A DNA stretch of 51,551 nucleotides from an uncultured Nitrospira sp. (GCA_902500805.1 CABVSA010000020.1:1-51551); one strand, 5' to 3'. Shown: positions 43,097 to 51,160, counted from the stretch's first letter. Program-made: numbers and translations. The notes: a model not told the origin generated them from the letters alone.

Positions 43097-43434
43097 TGAG
43101 ATGGCCTCGTGTCGAGTATAGCTTTTCCCGTATCGTCTAGCAGTTTGTCAATAAACTGCTAAATAGCCGCCCAGCAATGTTTAGGCCGATCCGCATAAGA
43201 ACCGGATCGACCGGCTCTTGTCCGTATACCACACCGTTGCTTTTCGCCAACCATACGCTCTACCTGCCCTCGCTTCAATGGGTTACGCCTACAGAAGCAT
43301 TGCGCACGGGGCTTATACGGACCCGGATAACATGCTTCTTGTATCGGGACCACATCCCCCATCCAACGAACTGCGGACACCTTATGCAAAAGATGGGACT
43401 CCCTCACGCACAACAGCCTCGTGGTCCGGGAGCG
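43097..43434. other. Short cassette-like interval
   Basis: Between attC-like site 3 and the DUF4760 gene. It holds a weak minus-strand frame (43362 to 43159, 67 aa, Cys-rich, no ribosome-binding site) and a hairpin (AGCAGTTT at 43139-43146 with AAACTGCT at 43153-43160). No second attC was found between the two. Confidence 0.4.
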
Positions 43435-43440
43435 TTAGGG
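43361..43440 (-). other. attC-like site 3 (integron cassette site)
   Basis: Minus strand: CCCTAAC (43440-43434; first base off the RYYYAAC consensus) and GTTGGAT (43367-43361), 80 bp. The dyad CGGAC in CTCCCGGACC pairs with GTCCG in GTGTCCGCAG. The hepT TAA stop lies inside the first box. Confidence 0.55.
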
Positions 43441-43854
43441 AACGGGACGCCAAGTCGTCACGGCCTTGGCGAACTGTCGGAAATCGTCTAAGTGGCGACT
43501 GCAGATCTGATAGACGATCTTCCAATCGATGGCTTGATAGCTGTGCACCGCGAGGTTCCTGAATCCCACCGCCTTCTTCATCCGATCTGCCAGGGCTGGG
43601 CTGATGACCTGCAGTCGATTGAGCGCATCGAAATGCTCCGCCATCGTCGAGGGCGGCGCAATGTCGGTGTCCCCGATGAGATGGGAGGCCACATCGACGG
43701 ACAACTGGACGGCTCGCTGGAGATTGAGCGCGATGATGTCTTGCAGATCTGCATTCTGCGCCAGCTCCTGGGAGGAAGCAGGCGTCTTCGCGGCAATCCG
43801 TTCGACACAGCGTCGAAGCGATTCCAGTTTGGCCGCTACGAGGTCTCGATCCAT
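43435..43854 (-). CDS. hepT: HepT-type HEPN toxin
   Basis: 139 aa. DUF86/HepT family: SLRRCVERIAAKTPASSQEL, DIIALNLQRAVQLSVDVASHLI, AVGFRNLAVHSYQAIDWKIVYQI with the R-x4-H-x-Y motif (RNLAVHSY) of HEPN RNase toxins. The partner MntA nucleotidyltransferase is directly upstream and overlaps by 19 bases, so this is a HepT-MntA toxin-antitoxin module. The stop codon lies in an attC-like box, consistent with a cassette. Confidence 0.93.
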   Translation of the reverse strand: MDRDLVAAKLESLRRCVERIAAKTPASSQELAQNADLQDIIALNLQRAVQLSVDVASHLIGDTDIAPPSTMAEHFDALNRLQVISPALADRMKKAVGFRNLAVHSYQAIDWKIVYQICSRHLDDFRQFAKAVTTWRPVP

Positions 43855-44276
43855 GCTTGCCTTCGTGTGGCCAAGATCCGCCGATAATAGGGCATCACAT
43901 CGGCTTCCTCGTAGGCCAGGCGCCGCAGGAGTTCGGCATACTCCGAGCGGTTCCGGCAGAGGACCAACCGCCCGGTGGTGAGCACTTGCTGCAGGAGCGG
44001 ACCATGCGCCTGGTTCAGGTCGATGAGATCGATGGGGCGCCCCACAGCTGCGGCGAGTTCGTCGATCAGCTCAATACGGTCGTGGACGGTGAGTGGCACG
44101 GTGGAGTTCACGGCGAGGTCAAGATCGCTGTCAGACCGCCCGCGTCCGACAGCCAGAGAACCAAACAGCATGGCCATAGTCACGGATGGGTGGCGTTCCA
44201 AGACTGCGGCAATGGCAACCCCAATATTGGCATTCGGTTCATCCCGGCATGGAGTCTCAGCACCGTCGACATTCAT
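43836..44276 (-). CDS. mntA: MntA-type nucleotidyltransferase antitoxin
   Basis: 146 aa. Minimal nucleotidyltransferase with MLFGSLAVGRGRSDSDLDLAV (GS-x10-DxD motif) and PIDLIDLNQAHGPLLQQVL; the C-terminal part (VMPYYRRILATRRQAW) is helical. MntA AMPylates the HepT toxin on Tyr to neutralise it. It overlaps the hepT start. The ATG at 44276 lacks a strong ribosome-binding site. Confidence 0.92.
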   Translation of the reverse strand: MNVDGAETPCRDEPNANIGVAIAAVLERHPSVTMAMLFGSLAVGRGRSDSDLDLAVNSTVPLTVHDRIELIDELAAAVGRPIDLIDLNQAHGPLLQQVLTTGRLVLCRNRSEYAELLRRLAYEEADVMPYYRRILATRRQAWIETS

Positions 44277-44383
44277 ACCTGTTCAGCTATCATGAAACCC
44301 TCAGCGATGCAAGCAACGAGCCGGTCAGCAAACTGCCAGTGCCCTCGCCTCTCCGATGTTGAACTGCGGATCTTGAACACACC

Positions 44384-44818
44384 CTATTTCCCTGACGGAC
44401 TCCGATTTAAGCCCCTGATCATCGGATCACCCTCCACCCGCCGTCCCCACCATGGGTCGGGGTGATGAGAGGGACTATGCAGACTCTTGGATGATTCACG
44501 AACATCGCTGAATGATTGAGGGGTGTTCCCAGAGTGCGCCGGCTCATGAGACCCATGACGATCGGTTTCAGCCGTCACCCTGCTCTCCTTGGTTTCTCGT
44601 GAGCTCTGCACACGTTCATCCGTACCGAATCGGTCATCACGCCCCAGCCGGTGGTCGGCCACAGGTTGAATCACGGAGTTCTGCTCAAACCAGGATTGCG
44701 TGATCCCGTCCTGACCACTCCAACCCGCCCCAGATCCAGGCCACGTATCGGCTGAAACCGGCGCAGGGACAGTGACCCACACAACCGACAGCAGACACGC
44801 ATATAGGTTTCGCATCAT
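44384..44818 (-). CDS. Hypothetical secreted protein
   Basis: 144 aa from MMRNLYACLLSVVWVTVPAP (SD GAGGGAGG; the frame is open to 44890). A cleavable signal peptide ending near VSAD is followed by a charged, Ser/His-rich, apparently unfolded region (SRETKESRVTAETDRHGSHE, SLHSPSHHPDPWWGRR). No family recognised. It lies 41 bases after the AhpD-like gene, same direction, so probably an operon partner. Confidence 0.6.
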   Translation of the reverse strand: MMRNLYACLLSVVWVTVPAPVSADTWPGSGAGWSGQDGITQSWFEQNSVIQPVADHRLGRDDRFGTDERVQSSRETKESRVTAETDRHGSHEPAHSGNTPQSFSDVRESSKSLHSPSHHPDPWWGRRVEGDPMIRGLNRSPSGK

Positions 44819-44859
44819 CGACCTCCCTCTGAGATCTGCTTGCTCAGGTGATAGCTCAC

Positions 44860-45423
44860 TTAGCCTCCCATAGCGCCCTTCGCCTTCCACGCTTGCGCTG
44901 CAAACTGTGGATCAAGCGGCGTGTGCGCGATGTGGTTCGTGTAATTGCTCAAGGTCTTGAGCGCGACGATCGTCAACACGTCCAACAAGTGCCGCGATCC
45001 GTATCCTGCCGCCACGAAGAACTCCAGGTCCTCTTCGGGTACCCAGCCGCGATGATGCAAAATGGACAGCACCACGGTACGAAGCGCATTGAGTTTCCGG
45101 TCTGAAAGTGGGCGCTGCGCCCGCAGTGCGTCAAGCACATCCTCAGGCATCCGGACCATCTGGGCCACCGTGGAATGGGCTCCTACACAGTACGTACAGT
45201 CATTCGTGGCGCTGACCACAAGCGTCACCACCTGCTGCTCGACCGGCGAGAGGGCGCTCTGCTCAAGCGCCTTATTGATCCCTGCATAGGCCTGCACTGC
45301 CGCCGGAGATTCTGCGAGCACGCCGTATAAATTGGGAAGAAACCCATACTTCTTTTCCGTGGTTTCGAGTGTAGCGCGAGACGCTTCGGGAGCCGTGTCC
45401 TTCGTATGCACCTGAAACTTCAT
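44860..45423 (-). CDS. AhpD-like (carboxymuconolactone decarboxylase fold) protein
   Basis: 187 aa from MKFQVHTKDTAPEASRATLE (SD GGAAGGAG). Full active site DCTYCVGAHSTVAQM (CxxC and His). Fold motifs: YGFLPNLYGVLAESPAAVQAY and QQVVTLVVSATND. Peroxidase or disulfide-reductase-type function is likely. The upstream divergent region holds CRP-like sites E1/E2. Paralogs are at 18328 and 34245. Confidence 0.92.
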   Translation of the reverse strand: MKFQVHTKDTAPEASRATLETTEKKYGFLPNLYGVLAESPAAVQAYAGINKALEQSALSPVEQQVVTLVVSATNDCTYCVGAHSTVAQMVRMPEDVLDALRAQRPLSDRKLNALRTVVLSILHHRGWVPEEDLEFFVAAGYGSRHLLDVLTIVALKTLSNYTNHIAHTPLDPQFAAQAWKAKGAMGG

Positions 45424-45571
45424 GTTATTTCTCCTTCCTGAAATCTTGATGATCGCATTACTGCCCTTGTGCACCCAAACCGTGGCATTGTTCGCATGCC
45501 ATCATGCAATTCCGATTGGTCTGCCTTGTTGGATCGTGAATGCGACCCTACAAGCTGCCGGGCTTTTCATC

Positions 45572-45587
45572 TGTAAGCCAGCTCACC
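45572..45587. promoter_or_regulatory. CRP-like dyad, site E1
   Basis: TGTAAGCCAGCTCACC: TGTAA-N6-TCACC. On the minus strand TAGGGT (45550-45545) follows at the class II spacing, directed at the AhpD-like gene. Confidence 0.5.
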
Positions 45588-45617
45588 AGCTGAGAAAGAA
45601 ATTGTGTCGCGTGAGCC

Positions 45618-45633
45618 TGTAAGCCAGACCACA
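45618..45633. promoter_or_regulatory. CRP-like half dyad, site E2
   Basis: TGTAAGCCAGACCACA: a good left half and a degenerate right half. TAACGT (45656-45661) is at the class II spacing, directed at the DsrE gene at 45738. Confidence 0.45.
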
Positions 45634-45737
45634 GAAGAATTGAACGCAGATGCATTAACGTGCTGATTCGTTCGCCTTCTTGAAGAGGGTGAACGTGGTT
45701 TCATTCTTCCTCTACCGTTTGCTGAAAGGAGTACATT

Positions 45738-46094
45738 ATGTCCAAAGTCGCGATCGTCGTATTGGCTGATACGGAAACCCATGAGGCGCTGGGGCGTGTC
45801 GTGAACGCGCTGGAAGCCGTGAAAGAATTCAAAGACGGCCACGATGACGTCCAGTTGATCTTCGACGGCGCCGGGCCCAAGTGGATCGTTGAACTGGAGA
45901 AGCCCGACCACAAGCTGCACGGGCTCTACAACTCGGTCAAGGATCGGATCGCAGGTGCGTGCGAGTTCTGCGCCGGTGCCTTCGGCGTCAAGGACGCCGT
46001 CGTAGCCTGCGGGGTAAAACTCGCAGGAGAGTTCGAAGGCCATCCGAGCTTCAAGAAGCTCGTGTCCCAGGGCTACCAGGTCATCACGTTCTGA
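45738..46094 (+). CDS. DsrE/DsrF-like protein
   Basis: 118 aa. Rossmann-like fold start SKVAIVVLADTETHEALGRVVNALEAVKEF and the motif CEFCAGAFGVKDAVVACGVKLAGEF, with three Cys where DsrE-type proteins carry their active Cys; the last strand is KLVSQGYQVITF. Proposed role: sulfur relay or redox sensing, by family only. SD GAAAGGAG. Divergent from the AhpD-like gene; CRP-like sites lie between. Confidence 0.82.
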   Translation: MSKVAIVVLADTETHEALGRVVNALEAVKEFKDGHDDVQLIFDGAGPKWIVELEKPDHKLHGLYNSVKDRIAGACEFCAGAFGVKDAVVACGVKLAGEFEGHPSFKKLVSQGYQVITF

Positions 46095-46269
46095 GACAAA
46101 CAGCGCGTGTTCCTGTGCAGGTGATGCCTCGCCTGCACAGACCGCGTGCCTCTCCCGCACATCATGACACCATGAAGAAGGCTCGCACGTGCCAGAAACA
46201 CGCTGCCGGTTCTCTACTTGCTTGGGAGTGCAAGACGACAATCGCTGCTGCCAACGAACAGTAGAATGA

Positions 46270-47127
46270 ATGATGGAACCAGCAGGCGCACTGCTTGGAT
46301 CAGATCCGTTTTCCCTCGTTGTGGCGGCCTACCTCGTCATGGCGATCGTCATGGCCCTGTTGTGGGCTGTGCAGCGGAAAACGAGGAACGCCGCCATCGG
46401 GGACGTCGGATGGTGCGTCGGGTTGATTGTCGTCGTCTTGGGATATGCCACGCATGCTCCCAGCGGGATCGAGCGAATCCTCCTGACCGTGATGTTGGTG
46501 ACGCTTTATGCGGGACGACTCGGACTCTACATTTTCTTCAATCGCGTGAAGGGGAAACCTGAAGACGCTCGATATCGCCGACTCCGGGAGGAATGGGGTG
46601 AGACCGAGCCTCTCAAAATGTTCGCGTACTTTCAACTGCAAGCCCTCGCCCTGGCCGCCTTTTCGCTCCCGTTCTTAGTGTTGCTTTGGAATCCACGGAC
46701 CTCGATCACGGTAGTCGAGTTGGTCGGGTTACTGATTTGGGGCGTGGCCGTGGCCGGCGAAACGGCGGCTGACCGGCAACTCGCCCGGTTTCGCGCCGAC
46801 CCAAGCAATCAGGGTCGCGTCTGTCGCGAGGGACTCTGGAATTACTCACGCCATCCGAACTATTTCTTTGAATGGCTGCACTGGTGCTCCTATGTCGTCA
46901 TGACGATCGGAATGCCGGGCTGGGTATCTACCTGGATCGGGCCGATCGGGATGGGGATTGCCCTGCTAAAAGTAACAGGTATTCCCCGAGCAGAAGCCCA
47001 GGCCTTTGTCAGTCGAAGAGAAGCTTACAAGGCCTACCAGGCTACGACCAACGCGTTTTTCCCCTGGTTTCCTCGGTCGAGACCGGACAGGTCTCCTGGT
47101 TCCTCACGTAGCCGTCCCACCATTTGA
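46270..47127 (+). CDS. DUF1295 membrane protein (steroid 5-alpha-reductase-like fold)
   Basis: 285 aa with six or so membrane helices (SLVVAAYLVMAIVMALLWAV, AIGDVGWCVGLIVVVLGYA, FQLQALALAAFSLPFLVLLW, VELVGLLIWGVAVAGE). The family signature is near the C-terminus: GLWNYSRHPNYFFEWLHWCSYVVMTIG. DUF1295 proteins share the fold of steroid 5-alpha-reductases and isoprenyl methyltransferases and may reduce lipid double bonds with NADPH. Substrate unknown. The start is ATG; the ribosome-binding site is weak. Confidence 0.87.
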   Translation: MMEPAGALLGSDPFSLVVAAYLVMAIVMALLWAVQRKTRNAAIGDVGWCVGLIVVVLGYATHAPSGIERILLTVMLVTLYAGRLGLYIFFNRVKGKPEDARYRRLREEWGETEPLKMFAYFQLQALALAAFSLPFLVLLWNPRTSITVVELVGLLIWGVAVAGETAADRQLARFRADPSNQGRVCREGLWNYSRHPNYFFEWLHWCSYVVMTIGMPGWVSTWIGPIGMGIALLKVTGIPRAEAQAFVSRREAYKAYQATTNAFFPWFPRSRPDRSPGSSRSRPTI

Positions 47128-47235
47128 ATCAAACCTGCCCCCTAACATTGTTCGATCTCACTCGTTCCGTAAGAATTCACCTTCTGGAGCGACTTCCTAC
47201 ATGAGGCCAGAGTTCAACCGGTACGGTGTATGCCG

Positions 47236-47251
47236 TGTAAGCTAGCTTACA
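47236..47251. promoter_or_regulatory. CRP-like dyad, site D
   Basis: TGTAAGCTAGCTTACA: a perfect 16-bp palindrome. TATAAC at 47274-47279 lies 30.5 bp from the centre, giving a start near 47286 and a site at -42.5. It should drive the arsM-arsR-arsS-pit operon. Confidence 0.7.
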
Positions 47252-47306
47252 GAAGCCTGCTGCCTATCCGAATTATAACGACGGCGAATCACTATCGACT
47301 GCTTCA

Positions 47307-47358
47307 CGAGATACCGGATTGACGTCCATCGGAAGGATTGATACATAGACGTATCTCG
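47307..47358. promoter_or_regulatory. Candidate operator in the arsM leader
   Basis: CGAGATAC (47307) faces GTATCTCG (47351); GATACATAGACGTATC (47340-47355) is an inner dyad. It lies within the predicted leader, a good position for repression by the ArsR-like protein encoded in the operon. Confidence 0.4.
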
Positions 47359-47386
47359 ATAGGTCACTCTAACGATAAGGCCGGTT

Positions 47387-48574
47387 ATGCCCATCGATGA
47401 AATTACGCAGAAAGTCAGCGAACGCTATGCACAAGCCGCCAGCAGCGGCGAACAGATGTGTTGCCCCACCAGCTACGACATGGCGCACCTCAAAACCTTC
47501 ATTCCTGAAGAAGTCCTGAAGATCTCTTATGGCTGCGGCACACCGGCCGGACTCAAAACGGTGCAGGCCGGCGAGACAGTCCTAGACATCGGATCGGGAG
47601 GTGGCATCGACTGCTTTGAAGCCTCTCGATTGGTCGGCCCCGCCGGGCGAGTGATCGGCATCGACATGACGGATACCATGCTGGAAATCGCCCGCAAGAA
47701 TGCCTCGATCGTGGCTGCGAACCTTGGCTATTCCGCATCAAACGTCGAGTTTCGAAAGGGCCTGGCCGATGCGATGCCGGTCGAAGACGCGGCGATCGAT
47801 CTGATCATCTCGAACTGTGTGATCAATCTGGCGCCGGACAAACGGAAGGTATTTCGCGAAATGTACCGGGTAGCGAAACCAGGGGGACGGTTCACCATTT
47901 CCGACATCGTATCGGACCAAACCGTACCGCAGTACCTTGTCCACGACACTCAGAAATGGGGCGATTGTCTCTCCGGCGCCTTGACGCTCACGGACTATAT
48001 GAACGGCATGACGACAGCCGGGTTTGTCGGCATCCACCTCGTCAAGTTTTCACCTTGGCGCGTCATCGACGGCATCCATTTTTTCTCCGTCACTTTGACC
48101 GGTTATAAACTGGCTCCGGCGACAACCGCCTGTTCAGTCCGGTACGCCACCCTTCGGGGCCCCTTCAGCCGACTTGTGGATGAGCGAGGCATGACCTATC
48201 ACCGTGGCATTCCACAGTCGATCACACCCGAGGAGGCGCTGTTATTGAGTGTTCCTCCCTTTGCTGAGCACTTTCTTCTGACGACCGAACCCGTCCCACT
48301 GGACAACCACGATCCGCGCTGGAGCGCCGTCCTCCCCGCCGATACTCCTTGCACCTGGCAAGGCGATTATGCGCTGCTGGCCGGTCCCTTCGTGGAAGCA
48401 GTCGATGACGATCACCATATCTATCGCCGAGGGGAGCCGCTGGAGGTTTGCTCCAAGACGGTCGCCGTTCTAGAGACCAATGGCTATCAACCTCACTTCG
48501 TCATTCTGAACCGTGCCGGTGCAAGCGTGAGCGGTGAAGCTGTCACCTGTTCACCTGACGGAGGCTGCTGTTGA
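47387..48574 (+). CDS. arsM: Arsenite methyltransferase-like protein ArsM
   Basis: 395 aa. SAM domain: TVLDIGSGGGIDCFEASRLVG, VIGIDMTDTMLEIARKNA, EFRKGLADAMPVEDAAIDLIISNCVINLAPDKRKVFREMYRVAKPGGRF. Cys positions typical of ArsM: MCCPTSYD (about residues 24-31), YGCGTP, NCVINL. The C-terminal half (from about 240) is longer than in simple ArsM and ends in CSPDGGCC. ArsM methylates As(III). As first gene before arsR, arsS and pit, it probably makes dimethylarsenic for arsenosugar synthesis. SD AAGG. Confidence 0.87.
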   Translation: MPIDEITQKVSERYAQAASSGEQMCCPTSYDMAHLKTFIPEEVLKISYGCGTPAGLKTVQAGETVLDIGSGGGIDCFEASRLVGPAGRVIGIDMTDTMLEIARKNASIVAANLGYSASNVEFRKGLADAMPVEDAAIDLIISNCVINLAPDKRKVFREMYRVAKPGGRFTISDIVSDQTVPQYLVHDTQKWGDCLSGALTLTDYMNGMTTAGFVGIHLVKFSPWRVIDGIHFFSVTLTGYKLAPATTACSVRYATLRGPFSRLVDERGMTYHRGIPQSITPEEALLLSVPPFAEHFLLTTEPVPLDNHDPRWSAVLPADTPCTWQGDYALLAGPFVEAVDDDHHIYRRGEPLEVCSKTVAVLETNGYQPHFVILNRAGASVSGEAVTCSPDGGCC

Positions 48575-48930
48575 TGAAGCGCGCCATCAATGCCGACGTG
48601 CTCACTCCACGCCAATGCGCGTCGATTCTCAGGGCCCTGGGTGATGAAACCCGACTGCGCATCTTGGAATCCTTGCTCGTCGGTGAAAAATGTGTGACGG
48701 ATCTCGTGCAAGAACTGGGGTGCTCTCAGCCTCATGCCTCCCATCACCTCCGCATTTTGCGAGACTCCAGCCTGGTTGAAGGCCACCGATGCGGCAAACA
48801 GGTGTGCTACAGAGTGACACCGGAGATTCAGCGTGCTCTCGCAAAGGGGCAAGGACAAGCCCTGGATTTTGGTTGTTGCGAATTGCGATTTCCTGAGTCG
48901 GCCTTGATGACGATCGCCCGTTCGCGCTGA
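48574..48930 (+). CDS. arsR: ArsR-family repressor
   Basis: 118 aa from the ATG overlapping the arsM stop. Winged HTH: CASILRALGDETRLRILESLLVGEKCVTDLVQELGCSQPHASHHLRILRDSSLVEGHRCGKQVCYRV. Several Cys (KCV, LGC, HRC, VCY, the tail DFGCCEL) could bind As(III), though the classic CxCxxC of plasmid ArsR is absent. It probably autoregulates the operon by binding the dyad in the arsM leader. Confidence 0.9.
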   Translation: MKRAINADVLTPRQCASILRALGDETRLRILESLLVGEKCVTDLVQELGCSQPHASHHLRILRDSSLVEGHRCGKQVCYRVTPEIQRALAKGQGQALDFGCCELRFPESALMTIARSR

Positions 48931-48977
48931 TGACCGTTATGCAGTGAGAAGATTCCTGTCGTCTGGATGAAACCGAT

Positions 48978-50015
48978 ATGCCGCTGACTTTACTGGGGCG
49001 ACACAATCCTCTGGCCTCCGCTTCTGAACAACTCAAGGTACTGGAACAGCCAAACCCGCGCCTCTCTTTTCAGGCTCAGCTTGATCGAGTCGGCCTATCT
49101 CCTCTGTGCTCCACAGGCATCACGGTCTTCCAGATCAATGTCGGCAAACTCTGCAACCAGACCTGTCGCCATTGTCATGTCGATGCCGGTCCTGATCGTC
49201 CCGAAACCATGTCCTTGGAAACAGCAGAGCACTGCATGAAGGCTCTGGCCAGGACCGACATTCCTACGGTGGATATCACGGGCGGTGCGCCGGAACTCAA
49301 TCCGCATTTTCGGTGGCTCGTCGAACAATCCCGCAGGCTCGGACGGCACGTTCTGGATCGTTGCAATCTGTCTGTGTTACTGCTTCCTTCACAATGCGAC
49401 TTGGGAGAATTTCTCGCCCAGCATCAGGTCGAGATCATCGCATCCCTCCCCTCCTATCAGGCCAGCCAGACCGATGCCCAACGAGGCGACGGCATCTTTG
49501 AGAAGTCGCTGGCGGCACTCCGACTATTGAACGGATTGGGATATGGACGACCGGATAGCGGCTTGGCCTTGAACCTGGTCTACAATCCCGTCGGCGCGTT
49601 CCTGCCTCCAAAGCAAGAAGCCATTGAAGCTCAATTCAAGAAGGAGCTACGGACTAAACACGGCATTGAGTTCAACCGGCTCTATACCATTACCAATATG
49701 CCCATCAGCCGATTCCTGGAGTTTCTCATCGAAAGCGGCAACTATGATCAGTACATGAGCCGTCTCGCGAACGCTTTTAATCCGGCTGCTGCTGCCGGCG
49801 TCATGTGTCGGTCGACGCTGTCCGTTGGATGGGACGGCAGGCTCTACGACTGTGATTTCAATCAGATGCTTGACCTGACGGTCGACCATGGCGCGCCGTC
49901 GCATATCCGTGACTTCGATCCGGCTCAGCTCCATCACCGCCGGATCGTGACACGCAACCATTGTTACGGTTGCACGGCAGGCTCCGGCTCCTCTTGTGGC
50001 GGCACCGTTACCTGA
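48978..50015 (+). CDS. arsS: Arsenosugar biosynthesis radical SAM protein ArsS
   Basis: 345 aa. Radical SAM cluster site CNQTCRHCHVDAGP (CxxxCxxC, about residues 58-65) after FQINVGKLCN; TVDITGGAPELNPHF and LNLVYNPVGAFLPP strands; C-terminal SPASM/DUF3641-like Cys (CRSTLSVGWDGRLYDCDFNQML, HCYGCTAGSGSSCGG). ArsS joins a 5'-deoxyadenosyl group to dimethylarsenic to start arsenosugar synthesis. It follows arsM-arsR by 47 bp and precedes a phosphate transporter by 11 bp. Confidence 0.93.
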   Translation: MPLTLLGRHNPLASASEQLKVLEQPNPRLSFQAQLDRVGLSPLCSTGITVFQINVGKLCNQTCRHCHVDAGPDRPETMSLETAEHCMKALARTDIPTVDITGGAPELNPHFRWLVEQSRRLGRHVLDRCNLSVLLLPSQCDLGEFLAQHQVEIIASLPSYQASQTDAQRGDGIFEKSLAALRLLNGLGYGRPDSGLALNLVYNPVGAFLPPKQEAIEAQFKKELRTKHGIEFNRLYTITNMPISRFLEFLIESGNYDQYMSRLANAFNPAAAAGVMCRSTLSVGWDGRLYDCDFNQMLDLTVDHGAPSHIRDFDPAQLHHRRIVTRNHCYGCTAGSGSSCGGTVT

Positions 50016-50026
50016 GAGGACTGCCC

Positions 50027-51160
50027 ATGGAATGCTCCGCCCTCACCCTCACGCTGATCCTCGTGCTCTCGTTTGCCAACGGCACAAACGACGTCTCCAA
50101 GGCCATCGCAACATTGGTCGGCAGCGGGATCACGACCTATCGAGCCGCGATTGTCTGGGGAACGCTGTGGACGATGATCGGTGCGGCCGCTGCAGCCTTT
50201 GTGGCTACAGCCATGGTCAAAACGTTCAGCAGCGGATTCATTCAAGCGAACGTTGCCATTCCTTCGACCCTTGCCCCCGCGATTCTGACTGGGGCGTTCT
50301 TGTGGATCCTCTTGGCCTCAAAAACGGGGCTTCCGGTTTCCACGACACATGCCTTGACCGGCTCTCTCGTGGGTTCGGGCCTGCTGGCCTTCGGTAGTGA
50401 GGGATTGATTTGGACGACGGTATTGAAAAAAATCACCCTTCCGTTGTTGTTGAGTCCGTTTCTCGCTCTTGGCATTTCGTTCCTCATTCACCCTCTCATC
50501 AAATCGATTGCCACACGTTGGGAGGGCGTCTGCGTCTGCCTCATGCCCCAGCATCATGCCCTGGTGACGATCAACGCACATGGCCATACTCGGACCTTGT
50601 TTCAAGCGGGGGGTATGGCTATCCCCATCGCGGCTGTCCCATCGCAATGCGAACGTGCAGGTCTATCAGGTCCGACCGTCGGCCTTGATTCCATCCACTG
50701 GCTATCCAGCGGGCTCGCCTCCCTCGCACGCGGGACCAACGACGCACCAAAGATCGCCGCGATGCTCCTGCTCGGAAGTTCCACGGCCATGTGGCCCAGC
50801 ACCGCCTGGCAAGTGCTGGCGTTCGCGGGAGTGGCCATGGCCATGGGTATCGGGAGCTATTGGGGTGGGCGCCGCGTCACGGAAGTGCTCGCTGAAAACG
50901 TGACCACGATGAACCATGCGGAAGGGCTGTCGGCCAATCTCACCACCTCGTCTCTGGTCATGCTGTCAGGAGTACTCGGCTTGCCCGTCTCGACAACGCA
51001 TGTCAGCAGCTCCGCCATTGTCGGAATTGGTCTCTTGCGCGGGAGTGCGTCCGTCCGCTGGACGACGGTGCGAGAAATGGTGCTTGCCTGGATCGTGACC
51101 GTTCCAGTTTCGGCGATCCTTGCCTGCCTGGCCTACTTTATCTTTTCGAGGACGCTCTAG
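50027..51160 (+). CDS. pit: Inorganic phosphate transporter (Pit)
   Basis: 377 aa from MECSALTLTLILVLSFANGT (SD GAGAGG). Pit signatures in two repeats: FANGTNDVSKAIATLVGSG (early) and ASLARGTNDAPKIAAMLLLG (late); SKTGLPVSTTHALTGSLVGSG and LPVSTTHVSSSAIVGIGLL. About ten membrane helices. The central loop (MPQHHALVTINAHGHTRTLF) is His-rich. Pit imports phosphate with H+ and also arsenate. Within an arsenic operon it may supply or sort arsenate/phosphate. It is 11 bp after arsS. Confidence 0.93.
   Translation: MECSALTLTLILVLSFANGTNDVSKAIATLVGSGITTYRAAIVWGTLWTMIGAAAAAFVATAMVKTFSSGFIQANVAIPSTLAPAILTGAFLWILLASKTGLPVSTTHALTGSLVGSGLLAFGSEGLIWTTVLKKITLPLLLSPFLALGISFLIHPLIKSIATRWEGVCVCLMPQHHALVTINAHGHTRTLFQAGGMAIPIAAVPSQCERAGLSGPTVGLDSIHWLSSGLASLARGTNDAPKIAAMLLLGSSTAMWPSTAWQVLAFAGVAMAMGIGSYWGGRRVTEVLAENVTTMNHAEGLSANLTTSSLVMLSGVLGLPVSTTHVSSSAIVGIGLLRGSASVRWTTVREMVLAWIVTVPVSAILACLAYFIFSRTL

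Larger units (their letters stand above)
45424..45737. other. Divergent promoter region
   Basis: 314 bases between the AhpD-like gene (minus) and the DsrE gene (plus). It contains two CRP-like sites 46 bp apart (E1, E2), each with a -10-like hexamer in the right direction. No coding sequence is supported. Confidence 0.55.

Noticed and set aside
43159..43413. Minus-strand frame in the interval between hepT and DUF4760
   Set aside because: No ribosome-binding site, odd composition and no family; kept only as a note on the interval.
44846..44865. CRP-like dyad GTGATAGCTCAC
   Set aside because: The half-sites are only 4 bases apart instead of 6 and it lies at a gene end.
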